Positions 44,243 to 54,390 of a DNA stretch of 64,000 bases are shown piece after piece; the first letter of the stretch is position 1, and every line of letters starts with the position of its first letter. The stretch is taken from NCBI RefSeq assembly GCF_021228235.1, contig NZ_JAJQRG010000008.1:1-64000 (forward strand), given 5' to 3'. The stretch comes from Pseudophaeobacter flagellatus. GTDB lineage: Bacteria; Pseudomonadota; Alphaproteobacteria; Rhodobacterales; Rhodobacteraceae. The position numbers were made by a program, and so were the translations under genes. Below the pieces are notes generated by a model. It saw only the letters and a program-made list of their open reading frames with translations, did not search any database and was not told where the DNA came from.

Positions 44243-44686
44243 ATGAAGACCTCCATACTAATTGCAGTAGTCGCAGTCATTGGGGCGGCCACAATATACG
44301 CTCTGCGAAACGACATAGATGAAAACAGCAATTCATCATTATCCTCATCCGCCCAGGTTTCTGGGGGGCCGATTGTCAGCGTCAGGATTGCCAATGAGTT
44401 TACAGAAACCGCGCAGGTGGGAAAACGGATATTTGACGCGACCTGTGCCGACTGCCACGGTCAGAACGCTGCGGGCCGAAACACTTTGGGACCACCATTG
44501 ATCCACAAGATCTACGAACCCTCACACCACGCTGACGCAGCCTTTATACGCGCGGTTCAATACGGGGTGCAGGCGCACCATTGGAATTTTGGTAATATGC
44601 CCAAACAAGAGGGGCTGACAGGCGGAGATATCAAAAGCGTCATCCGCTATATACGAGAACTACAACGTGCCAACGGAATTGACTAG
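44243..44686 (+). CDS. membrane-anchored or secreted class I cytochrome c
   Basis: A 147-residue protein with an N-terminal hydrophobic segment (MKTSILIAVVAVIGAATIYAL), the heme motif CADCHG and a distal axial Met in FGNMPKQEGLT. A single c-type heme. It stands behind its own promoter region after the copper operon terminator; with the cupredoxin and oxidase it could feed electrons in periplasmic copper oxidation, which is an inference. Confidence 0.88.
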   Translation: MKTSILIAVVAVIGAATIYALRNDIDENSNSSLSSSAQVSGGPIVSVRIANEFTETAQVGKRIFDATCADCHGQNAAGRNTLGPPLIHKIYEPSHHADAAFIRAVQYGVQAHHWNFGNMPKQEGLTGGDIKSVIRYIRELQRANGID

Positions 44687-44715
44687 GTTCCAGCCATTGC
44701 TTGTTGCCCCCTAGA

Positions 44716-44739
44716 AAGGGGCCTTAAACGGCCCTTTTA
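44716..44739. terminator. terminator shared by the cytochrome gene and a phage remnant
   Basis: AAAGGGGCC and GGCCCTTTT around TTAAAC, 30 bases after the cytochrome stop on the plus strand and 24 bases after the stop of the minus-strand remnant. Together with the flanking TTTATGTGTCTT it repeats the cassette terminator at 32231-32254. Confidence 0.7.
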
Positions 44740-44762
44740 TGTGTCTTTGGAGGGGCAGAGGG

Positions 44763-45175
44763 TCACGGCTGCGCGGGTGCCCAGGTTTCGACCAGCAGGC
44801 CGTTGACAATGGCGTCCTCTAGCGCCCCGTCACCCGATGGGCGGGAAGCGCCGTTAGCTCCCATATATTGTACCCAGGTCACATCCCGCCACGTTCCGCT
44901 GTCTTTGATCAGCTCAATTGCATCACCAACAATCTGCGCAGTGAAACCGGCTCCGGTATATTCCCCGCTGTCGGCCTCGCGGACAAACCACGACGACAGC
45001 GCGGTGGGGGCTGGGCTATAGAGAGCCGCCGTCAGGCAGAGAGAACGATACTGTGATGGAGTCGCCTGATCTGGACATTCCAGAGACATAGGGCAGCGAT
45101 GCGGTTTGCAGTCCTAAGACCTGCGTCGCCACCAGCGCCTGCCTCGACCCAAAGATAATGTTTCCGTCCTTGGCT
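44763..45175 (-). pseudogene. frameshifted phage-like protein remnant
   Basis: Two frames join into one coherent protein: KDGNIIFGSRQALVATQVLG, YVSGMSRSGDSITVSFSLPD and GGSL in the first frame, then YSPAPTALSSWFVREADSG and TWRDVTWVQYMGANGASRP in the second, ending VETWAPAQP. A one-base shift near 45015 separates them, and no start is left at the 45175 edge. The style suggests a phage tail or decoration protein; no family recognised with certainty. Confidence 0.5.
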
Positions 45176-45207
45176 AGGGGGCGCCGATCGGCACCCCCTT
45201 TGGTTTT

Positions 45208-46287
45208 TCAGACTTCGATTTCAACTCTTCCGATTGGGTTGGAACAGCAGGCGAGAATGTATCCTGCTGCAATGTCATCCTCGGAAATTCCGCCATTGTG
45301 CACCATATGGACCTCGCCTGAGGATTTCTTGACCTTGCAGGTTCCGCAGACACCAAATGTACAGCCCGACGGGATATTCAGGCCAACATTGCGTGCAGCC
45401 GCCAAGACCGTATCCGTTTCTGCGACTTTGGCTGTTACGTCAGAGGTGGCAAAATGGATCTCAGCATTGGTATCATCGTCAAGCACGACGTCATCCAGAT
45501 CGGGCTGGTCCGCCTCAGTTTCAACAGGGGCGCCAAAGCTCTCTTGGTGGTAGTTTTCCATATCGAACCCCAGTCCTGCGAGTGCCTCGCGCACGGCAGT
45601 CATGAAAGGTTCTGGCCCACAACAGTAGACCTCTCGGTCGAGATAATCCGGTGCCATCAGGCCCAGCATCAACTGGTTGAACTGTCCCTGGTAGCCTGTC
45701 CAGGGTTTGTAAGGGTCGGGTTCTTCCACCACGAACTTGAGATCAAGCCCCGGTGTGCGGCTTGCCATCCATTCCAGGCGCTGGCGAAAGATGATTTCAG
45801 ATGGGCGTTTGGCACAATTGATGAAGACAACATCCAGATCCTGGCCCTCATCCCACATGCAGGTGGTCATCGACATCATGGGGGTGATGCCAGAACCTGC
45901 GGAAACGAACAGATACTTGCGGGCCTTACTGTTGGAATTGCTGAACAATCCTGCCGGGCCAATCGCTTTCATGCGCATTCCGGGTTGCAAATTATCCAGC
46001 ATCCAGCGCGTTCCGATGCTGTCCTCTTGCGCCTTGGCAGTGATGGTGATCGAACGCGGCCGCGACGGAGAGGAGGAAATTGTGTAGGTGCGATGCACAA
46101 CACCACCCGGCTGCCCCGGAGCCGGGATTTCGAGCGTCAGAAACTGTCCGGGTTCATAGGTGAAGAGCGCCCCGGAAGGCGCGCGAAAACTGAAGCTTGC
46201 GGTATTTGGCGCCTCAGGCACCACCGAAACACATTCCAGTGTTTCCCCATCTTCCCAAACGCCTGCGGCTGAATAGTGGTCTTTCAT
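45208..46287 (-). CDS. gbcB: Rieske oxygenase reductase (GbcB-like)
   Basis: A 359-residue flavin reductase with FAD-binding RTYTISSSPSRP, an NAD-binding domain (FVSAGSGITPMMSM) and a C-terminal plant-type 2Fe-2S ferredoxin domain (CTFGVCGTCK with later C). It supplies electrons to the adjacent oxygenase. The pair matches glycine betaine monooxygenase GbcAB, which removes one methyl of betaine as formaldehyde. It is 5 bases after gbcA. Confidence 0.87.
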   Translation of the reverse strand: MKDHYSAAGVWEDGETLECVSVVPEAPNTASFSFRAPSGALFTYEPGQFLTLEIPAPGQPGGVVHRTYTISSSPSRPRSITITAKAQEDSIGTRWMLDNLQPGMRMKAIGPAGLFSNSNSKARKYLFVSAGSGITPMMSMTTCMWDEGQDLDVVFINCAKRPSEIIFRQRLEWMASRTPGLDLKFVVEEPDPYKPWTGYQGQFNQLMLGLMAPDYLDREVYCCGPEPFMTAVREALAGLGFDMENYHQESFGAPVETEADQPDLDDVVLDDDTNAEIHFATSDVTAKVAETDTVLAAARNVGLNIPSGCTFGVCGTCKVKKSSGEVHMVHNGGISEDDIAAGYILACCSNPIGRVEIEV

Positions 46288-46292
46288 CTCGG

Positions 46293-47818
<1,526 letters not shown>

Positions 47819-47868
47819 GAACAGATTAGATCGCAGGTGCTGGATTTCTGAGTTGCGAACGACTTCTT

Positions 47869-48048
47869 TCAGTCCAAAACCGTACTGTCACGCAAAAGCT
47901 GCAACACGGCCGCCGCAAGCTCCAAAGCAGGGCCCGCCTTAGCAGGACCTGCCTTGCCCAAAAAGCGGGGGATGATGCCCTTTGAAACGAATGCGGTGTC
48001 GATGCTGCGGGCGTTGGGAATGCCGATAGGGGGGTAGTCGAAGATTTC
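47869..48048 (-). pseudogene. C-terminal remnant of an unknown gene
   Basis: A 59-codon frame without start, EIFDYPPIGIPNARSIDTAF then KGIIPRFLGKAG and LELAAAVLQLLRDSTVLD, ending at a normal TGA. The residue pattern looks like the end of a real enzyme. It lies between mdeB and the riboswitch on the same strand. Not recognised. Confidence 0.4.
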
Positions 48049-48100
48049 TCATCCCGGATGAACCCCGCTATTGCCCCTGCTGTTGGTGCGGCCGATCCTT

Positions 48101-50503
48101 CTACATGGCGCTGCGGAGGGGCAAGCCAGACGCGTTTTGGCGTATGTTTCTGCCCGTGGTCAGCCCATTGACCTTTTCGACAATGGCGGCGGCATCAATG
48201 CCATGATGACCATAGAGATCGCCAATCGTGCCGGTTTGACCAAAGTGTTCCACACCCAGCGGAATGGTCTGGTGCCCCGCAACCGACCCCAGCCAGGACA
48301 GGGTCGCCGGGTGACCGTCGATCACGGTGATGATTTTACAATGCGGCGGCAGGGCGGACATGAGGGTTTCGATATGAGACTGCGCATCTACAGTGCCGCG
48401 CGACCGCGCCCGTTGCGCCGCAGTCCAGCCCGCATTCAACCGGTCAGCCGAGGTAACGGCGAGAACACCCACATCCCGTCGGGCCTCGCCAATCATCCCT
48501 GCAGCTTTGATCGCTTCGGGCGCGACGACACCTTGGTAGGCAATCACAACATCGCAATTCGGCCCCGGCCTGCGCAGCCAGTAGGCGCCATCAATGGCCC
48601 CCTGGCGGAAATCATCGTCGACCCGCTTTCCGGGCTGTTCGATCGGATTGGTGGACAGGCGCAGATAAACAGAGCCGCCGGTTTCGTCGCGCAGCCAGGT
48701 GCGCTCATCCGGGTCGCCCTCGCCATCACGCTGAAGGTAGTCAAAGGCCCATTGCATGATCACCGCCAATTCATCCGCAAAAGCAGGTTCAAAGGCGGCC
48801 AGACCGTCCTGACTCATCCCGATCAGCGGCGTGCCGACCGACTGGTGGGCACCCCCTTCAGGTGCCAGAGTAATGCCTGACGGCGTCCCCACCAGAACAA
48901 AACGGGCATCCTGATAGCAGGCATAGTTCAGCGCATCGAGCCCACGGGCGACAAAAGGGTCATAGACCGTGCCAATAGGGATCAGGCGCTTGCCGAACAG
49001 CGAATGTGACAGGCCCGCCGCCCCCAATAGCAGCATCAGGTTCATTTCTGCGATGCCCAGTTCGATATGCTGTCCCTGCGGCGTGAATTCCCATTTCGCG
49101 GTCGAGGGGATGCGGTGTTCGATGAAGGCGTCGGCCTGTTCTGCCCGGCCAAATAGTTTGCGCCGGTTCACCCAGGGGCCAAGGTTTGTCGTGCCGGTCA
49201 CATCGGGCGAGGTGGTCACGATCCGTTCGGCCAGCGGGCTGTCACCTTTGGACAGATCATCAAGGATCTTGCCAAAGGCCATCTGTGTCGAGGTATCGCG
49301 TGCGGAGTCAATTTTAAGGCTGGGTACAGCCAGTTTGATATCCTGAAAGCGGCGCCTGCCCTGCGCAAAGAAGGCCACCTGGGACAGGAACTCTTGCAAG
49401 GCCTCGGGATCCTCGACGGTGGCCATGGGGTCCCATTCTTCCCCTTCGGCCACCCCCATATGCTGCTGCCACTGGGCGAACTGACTGGTGTTCATCAGCC
49501 CGCCGTGGTTGTCCTTGTGCCCGGCAATCGGGGTGCCCCAGCCTTTGATGGTATAGGCAAGAAAACAGGTCGGGCAGTCATGGTCGATGGCCTGAAAGGT
49601 CTGCGCCATCGTTTCGACGCAGTTGCCGCCGAGGTTTTCCATCAGCGCCGCCAGCGCCGCATCATCGCGCCGTTCGATCAGCGCCGAGACCGCGCCTTGG
49701 TCGCCCAGATCCTCCATCAGCCGTTTGCGCCAGACGGCGCCGCCCATGAAGGTCAGCGCTGCGTATTCCTGGTTCGGGCAGGCATCAATCCAATCGCGCA
49801 GGCGGTCGCCGCCCGGTTCTTCAAAGGCTGCCCGCTGCAAGGCACCGTGCTTTACCCGCACCACATCCCAACCAAAGGCATCGAAGATTTTCTCGACCCG
49901 CTCAAACAGCCCTTCGCGCACGATCCCGTCCAGAGACTGGCGGTTATAGTCGATGATCCACCAGGTGTTGCGCAGATCGTTCTTCCAGCCTTCCTGTAGC
50001 GCCTCGTAGATGTTGCCTTCGTCCAGTTCGGCATCACCGACCAGTGCTACCATCCGGCCCATCGGTGCGTTCTCGCCCCAGCGTTTGGCCTTGATATAGT
50101 CCTGAATGATCGACGCAAAGGACGTGATCGCCACCCCAAGCCCAACCGACCCGGTGGAAAAATCGACATCATCGATATCCTTGGTCCGGCTGGGATAAGA
50201 CTGCACCCCGCCAAAGCCCCGGAAGTTCTCCATCTTTTCTTGGGTTTGGTTGCCCATCAGATACTGCAGCGCATGAAAAACCGGAGAGGCATGGGGTTTT
50301 ACCGCCACCCGGTCCTCGGGTTTCAACGTCGAAAAGTAAAGCGCGGTCATGATCGACACCATCGAAGCCGATGAAGCCTGATGACCGCCGACCTTGATCC
50401 CGTCCACCTTCGGGCGCAGGTGATTGGCGTGATGGATCATCCAGTGAGAGAGCCACAACAGACGCTGTTCAATGGTCTTCAAATGGGTCAGATCGTCGTG
50501 CAT
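48101..50503 (-). CDS. mdeB: 2-oxobutyrate dehydrogenase E1 (MdeB-like)
   Basis: An 800-residue AceE-type thiamine diphosphate enzyme. The ThDP/Mg motif is visible in VALVGDAELDEGNIYEALQE and IIDYNRQSLDG; the transketolase-like second half contains GQHIELGIAEMN. It follows a methionine gamma-lyase gene by 21 bases, as mdeA-mdeB of Pseudomonas putida, where the product decarboxylates 2-oxobutyrate from methionine. A pyruvate dehydrogenase E1 function cannot be excluded from sequence; the neighbourhood decides. Confidence 0.86.
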   Translation of the reverse strand: MHDDLTHLKTIEQRLLWLSHWMIHHANHLRPKVDGIKVGGHQASSASMVSIMTALYFSTLKPEDRVAVKPHASPVFHALQYLMGNQTQEKMENFRGFGGVQSYPSRTKDIDDVDFSTGSVGLGVAITSFASIIQDYIKAKRWGENAPMGRMVALVGDAELDEGNIYEALQEGWKNDLRNTWWIIDYNRQSLDGIVREGLFERVEKIFDAFGWDVVRVKHGALQRAAFEEPGGDRLRDWIDACPNQEYAALTFMGGAVWRKRLMEDLGDQGAVSALIERRDDAALAALMENLGGNCVETMAQTFQAIDHDCPTCFLAYTIKGWGTPIAGHKDNHGGLMNTSQFAQWQQHMGVAEGEEWDPMATVEDPEALQEFLSQVAFFAQGRRRFQDIKLAVPSLKIDSARDTSTQMAFGKILDDLSKGDSPLAERIVTTSPDVTGTTNLGPWVNRRKLFGRAEQADAFIEHRIPSTAKWEFTPQGQHIELGIAEMNLMLLLGAAGLSHSLFGKRLIPIGTVYDPFVARGLDALNYACYQDARFVLVGTPSGITLAPEGGAHQSVGTPLIGMSQDGLAAFEPAFADELAVIMQWAFDYLQRDGEGDPDERTWLRDETGGSVYLRLSTNPIEQPGKRVDDDFRQGAIDGAYWLRRPGPNCDVVIAYQGVVAPEAIKAAGMIGEARRDVGVLAVTSADRLNAGWTAAQRARSRGTVDAQSHIETLMSALPPHCKIITVIDGHPATLSWLGSVAGHQTIPLGVEHFGQTGTIGDLYGHHGIDAAAIVEKVNGLTTGRNIRQNASGLPLRSAM

Positions 50504-50524
50504 GGCTCTCTCCTTTTTCAGGGC

Positions 50525-51727
50525 TTATTCGGCAGCGTGTTGCGTAAGAAGCGGCAGAGCCTGCTTCAGATCGGCAAGAATATCTGCGGCGTCCTCTAGC
50601 CCCACGGACAGGCGGATCAGCCCATCGCTGATGTCATGCGCGGCACGTTCCTCGGGGGTGTAGGTCGAATGTGTCATCGAGGCTGGGTGCTGGACCAGAG
50701 TTTCCGCGTCGCCCAACGATACGGCCCGCTGGATCATCTTCAACCCGTTCATGAACCGGATGCCCCCGGCCATGCCATCGATGACTTCAAAGGCAATCAT
50801 CGCGCCGGGCTGCGCCATCTGCCGCTTGGCGAGATCGTGTTGCGGGAAACTCTCCAATCCGGGGAAAGACACGGATCGAACCGCCGGGTGCGCTTCTAGA
50901 TAGTCGGCCACAACCTGGGCGGATTCACAATGACGATCCACCCTCAGGGATAGGGTTTTCAGCCCGCGCAGGACCAGCATCGCGTTGAACGGCGCCATCA
51001 CTGCGCCAGTCATGTCCTTCATCCCGACCAGCCGGATTTCGGTGATCTGCTCCGTGCGGCCCGCGACCAGCCCAGCCACGACATCGCCATGACCGCCAAG
51101 ATACTTGGTTGCGGAATGCACCACAATATCCGCACCCAGTTCGATCGGGCGGGTCAGGTAGGGCGTAGCATAGGTGTTGTCCACCACCACCTGCGCTCCT
51201 GCGGCATGGGCGATCTCGGCAGTAGCGGCAATATCCACCAAACGCATGTTCGGGTTGGCCGGTGTTTCGAAATAGACCACGCGGGTCCGATCAGAGATGG
51301 CAGCGCGCAGCGTGTCTGGGTTGGTCATGTCCACATGGGTGATGGTAACCCCCCATTTAGCCAAGCCGTGCTGCATGAAAGCGAAGGTGCAGCCATACAG
51401 TGTTTTGTCCACGATCACCTCGTCCCCCGGTGACAGCAGGGTCCACAATACGGCGGTAATCGCGCCCATGCCGCTCGACAGCGCCAGCCCGGCCTCGGCC
51501 CCCTCCAGCGTGGCGATGCGGCGTTCCAGCAGATCGCAAGTCGGGTTGGAAATACGGCTGTAGATATGCCCCTGACGTTCGCCTGCGAACATCTCGCCGC
51601 CGGCCTCGGTGGTTTCAAAGGCGAAGGTAGAGGTCAAATGCAGCGGCGGGGTCAGCGCGCCCTCATTTTCTTGCGGGTCGTAGGCGTGGTGGATGGCGCG
51701 GGTGGCAAAACCAGTGGGGTGGGACAT
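50525..51727 (-). CDS. mdeA: methionine gamma-lyase
   Basis: A 400-residue PLP enzyme of the cystathionine-lyase family. Key elements: YSRISNPTCDLLERRIA, ALSSGMGAI, KTLYGCTFAF with the Cys typical of methionine gamma-lyases, and the PLP lysine in HSATKYLGGHGDV. It splits methionine into methanethiol, ammonia and 2-oxobutyrate. In roseobacters this links DMSP-derived sulfur to methanethiol release. Divergent from mdeR, cotranscribed with mdeB. Confidence 0.92.
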   Translation of the reverse strand: MSHPTGFATRAIHHAYDPQENEGALTPPLHLTSTFAFETTEAGGEMFAGERQGHIYSRISNPTCDLLERRIATLEGAEAGLALSSGMGAITAVLWTLLSPGDEVIVDKTLYGCTFAFMQHGLAKWGVTITHVDMTNPDTLRAAISDRTRVVYFETPANPNMRLVDIAATAEIAHAAGAQVVVDNTYATPYLTRPIELGADIVVHSATKYLGGHGDVVAGLVAGRTEQITEIRLVGMKDMTGAVMAPFNAMLVLRGLKTLSLRVDRHCESAQVVADYLEAHPAVRSVSFPGLESFPQHDLAKRQMAQPGAMIAFEVIDGMAGGIRFMNGLKMIQRAVSLGDAETLVQHPASMTHSTYTPEERAAHDISDGLIRLSVGLEDAADILADLKQALPLLTQHAAE

Positions 51728-51784
51728 TGTGAACTCCTGATCCTATTTTGAGCTATCTTACGCCAGAAAGCAGATCAGAGGATT

Positions 51785-51817
51785 GCCAATATTGCCATCA
51801 TGGCGATATATATTGGC
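51785..51817. promoter_or_regulatory. nested inverted repeats in the mdeR-mdeA promoter region
   Basis: Outer arms GCCAATAT and ATATTGGC (8 of 8) enclose inner arms GCCAT and ATGGC around one base, with centres two bases apart. This fits an Lrp/AsnC-type operator between the divergent mdeA and mdeR promoters. Confidence 0.7.
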
Positions 51818-51841
51818 ATATCATGCTAATATGAGGCCCCC

Positions 51842-52300
51842 GTGGACAGCAAAGACAAGCAAATCATTCGCACCCTTCAGCGTGATGGGCGCATGACCAA
51901 CCAGGATCTCGCCAATGCGGTGAACCTGTCGCCCTCGCCGTGTTTGCGCCGGGTCAGAAACCTGGAGACCAAGGGGATCATCCAGGGCTATAGCGCGGAT
52001 GTTGATCCTGCTGCCTATGGCCTTTCCATTACCGTTTTTGTGCGCATCAAACTGGAACGGCACAACCAGGCGGATGTGCAGATTTTTGAAAAGCGGGTCC
52101 GGCTGATCGACGAAGTTCTGGAATGCCATGTCATGACCGGGGCAATGGATTATCAGCTTCGGGTGCTGGTCCCTGACCTGGAAGCCTATGAAAATTTCAT
52201 TCGAAATTGCATTCACCCCATTGGCGGCATAGCCTCGATCGACACCAGTTTTGTCTATGGAACAGTGAAGAAAACGGCCGTGTTCCCGGCAAGACTATGA
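51842..52300 (+). CDS. mdeR: Lrp/AsnC regulator (MdeR-like)
   Basis: A 152-residue Lrp-family protein: helix-turn-helix MTNQDLANAVNLSPSPCLRRV near residues 18-40 and a RAM effector domain (LECHVMTGAMDYQLRVLVPD). The start is GTG; no ATG lies before the conserved beginning DSKDKQIIRTLQRDG. Divergent from mdeAB, it corresponds to MdeR, the activator of methionine breakdown in P. putida, presumably sensing methionine or a product. Confidence 0.9.
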   Translation: MDSKDKQIIRTLQRDGRMTNQDLANAVNLSPSPCLRRVRNLETKGIIQGYSADVDPAAYGLSITVFVRIKLERHNQADVQIFEKRVRLIDEVLECHVMTGAMDYQLRVLVPDLEAYENFIRNCIHPIGGIASIDTSFVYGTVKKTAVFPARL

Positions 52301-52631
52301 TCCCTGTCTTGCCGAATGCCACTGTCCGATTCTATCTGTAGGACCCGAACCAGCAAGATGCGGCACGCGCGTTCTGCGGCCAAGACCACGCAGTTGTAAG
52401 GGCCTGACGGGCAGGTAGGTGAAGCTCTGCGTTGAAAAGGACATAGCGAATATACTTGTTGAAGGCGCAGTGCGGGGCGATGCCGAGGCCTGAAAAAATA
52501 TCGGGACAGAACAGAAAACGCCCATCATCACAGCAATGTTTCATTGCTTTGAGGCCTGAGCGCAGCAACAAGGGTCATGCCCCACGCACCATGCCCAATG
52601 TGCCAGGGCCAGGGCCAGAAAGGGAAACGCC
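52301..52631. other. intergenic region without a recognised gene
   Basis: About 330 bases between mdeR and the photolyase gene. A 79-codon minus-strand frame exists but has no family signature or good ribosome site. The photolyase promoter should lie at the right end. Nothing else seen. Confidence 0.35.
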
Positions 52632-54083
52632 ATGTCAGAGACCAAGTCGCCGATAATCCTATGGTTCAGGCGGGATCTTAGGTTGGCAGAGCATGTGGCC
52701 TTGTCCGAGGCGGTCCGATCCGGCCGCCCCATCGTTCCGGTTTTTATTCTGGACGAAGTGGTTGAAACCTACGGGGCTGCCCCAAAATGGCGATTGGATG
52801 CGGCCTTGCGCCTGTTTGGTGAGCGGCTGAAATCCCTCGGTTCGCGGCTTATCCTTCGCCGGGGGCGGGCGGCGGATGTTTTGGCGTCCCTGGCAAAGGA
52901 CACCGGTGCTGGTGCCATTTGGTGGACGCGCGCCTATGACCCGGATGCAAAAGCCCGCGATACCTCGGTGAAATCCAGTCTGGCTTCGGCGGGATATGAC
53001 GCCCGCAGCTTTGCCGGGCATCTTCTGTTTGAACCCTGGAACGTCAAGACCAAGCAGGGCGGGTTTTTCAAGGTCTACACCCCAATGTGGCGCGCCGTGC
53101 GAGATCGGCCGGTAGAGCGCGCAGAGCCCGCACCGCAACAGGTTCTATCGCCCGGCAGTTGGCCGGACAGCGACCAGCTTGAAAGCTGGGGTTTGCAGGT
53201 GGCAATGAACCGTGGCGGGGATATCCTGGCGCGGCATGCCTGTGTCGGTGAAGCCCGCGCATTAGACCGTCTTGAGCATTTCCTCGATGGTCCGGTCATG
53301 GGCTACAAGGAACGCCGGGATTTCCCCGCCGAGGAGGCGACTTCCCGTCTTTCGGAAAACCTGGCCTGGGGAGAGATCGGCCCCCGGACGATCTGGCATG
53401 CCGGGGTGCAGGCGATGAACGACGGAAAACCGGGGGCCGAACACTTCCTGAAAGAGCTTGTCTGGCGTGAGTTCTCATACCATCTTGCCTATCACTCGCC
53501 GGAAATCATATCGTCAAACTGGCGTCCGGACTGGAGCGGTTTTCCTTGGCAGGAAGACGCGGACGAGGCGGTCTTGCGGTGGAAAATGGGGCGCACAGGT
53601 GTGCCGCTTGTCGATGCCGCGATGCGCCAGCTCTATGTGACGGGCTACATGCACAACCGCTGCAGAATGATCGCCGGATCCTACCTGACCAAGCATTTGC
53701 TGAAACACTGGCGTATTGGCCAGCAGTGGTTCGAAGACTGCCTGATTGATTGGGACCCTGCCGCAAACGCCATGGGATGGCAGTGGGTAGCCGGTTCTGG
53801 GCCGGATGCTTCGCCGTTTTTCCGGATCTTCAATCCGCAAACACAGGCAGAGAAGTTCGATGGAAAAAAGGTATATATACACAGATATTTGGCTGAATTG
53901 TCAGAGGATCCGGGCCGCGATGCACTGGATTTTTACCAGGCCTGCCCGCGTTGCTGGCGGCTGGCCCCGGACGATGCCTATCCTGAACAGATGATTGATC
54001 TTGGTAGCGGAAGACGGCGGGCTCTTGCGGCCTATGAACAGATGAAAACGCGCTCAGAGGGGCGTGGCGACGCTCTGTCATGA
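52632..54083 (+). CDS. phrB: deoxyribodipyrimidine photolyase
   Basis: A 483-residue photolyase/cryptochrome. N-terminal antenna domain (IILWFRRDLRLAEHVALSEA); C-terminal FAD domain with VWREFSYHLAYHSPE, YMHNRCRMIAGSYLTKHLL and the highly conserved DWDPAANAMGWQWVAGSGPD block, including DNA- and FAD-contacting residues. This is a class I CPD photolyase type; it repairs UV dimers using blue light. Monocistronic. Confidence 0.94.
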   Translation: MSETKSPIILWFRRDLRLAEHVALSEAVRSGRPIVPVFILDEVVETYGAAPKWRLDAALRLFGERLKSLGSRLILRRGRAADVLASLAKDTGAGAIWWTRAYDPDAKARDTSVKSSLASAGYDARSFAGHLLFEPWNVKTKQGGFFKVYTPMWRAVRDRPVERAEPAPQQVLSPGSWPDSDQLESWGLQVAMNRGGDILARHACVGEARALDRLEHFLDGPVMGYKERRDFPAEEATSRLSENLAWGEIGPRTIWHAGVQAMNDGKPGAEHFLKELVWREFSYHLAYHSPEIISSNWRPDWSGFPWQEDADEAVLRWKMGRTGVPLVDAAMRQLYVTGYMHNRCRMIAGSYLTKHLLKHWRIGQQWFEDCLIDWDPAANAMGWQWVAGSGPDASPFFRIFNPQTQAEKFDGKKVYIHRYLAELSEDPGRDALDFYQACPRCWRLAPDDAYPEQMIDLGSGRRRALAAYEQMKTRSEGRGDALS

Positions 54084-54390
54084 TGGGCTGACCGGACTGC
54101 TGGGAAAGGTCGCGCATATGCTCGTTTTTCCCTGCGGCAGGTGGCTATATTTGCTGATCAAGGTTGCGCAGCCCAAGCACTGCAGGTTTTTCAGGTTGCA
54201 AAAGGGCGTGCCCGACCGGGAGAGGGGGGGGCGCAAAGGTTACCAGGTTTGTATTTGATTTTAACGAAAAGCATGCGCCCGCGCGGTGAATATCTGCCCG
54301 AATTGGCCGCGAAGTCCTGGGGGCTTCGCCATTCGTTAAGCTTTTGTCGCTTTGGTGGAGGTTGCAACAACTGGCAGGTTGAGACCCCCT
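54084..54390. other. intergenic region upstream of the c-di-GMP gene
   Basis: About 300 bases with no gene I can support. A GGGAGAGGGGGGGCG run near 54220 is notable, and the sequence just before the next start is GC-poor around TTAACGAAAAGC, which may be promoter sequence. Confidence 0.35.

Noticed and set aside
52332-52571. 79-codon minus-strand frame upstream of the photolyase gene
   Set aside because: Residue pattern and ribosome site are not convincing, and no homology recognised.
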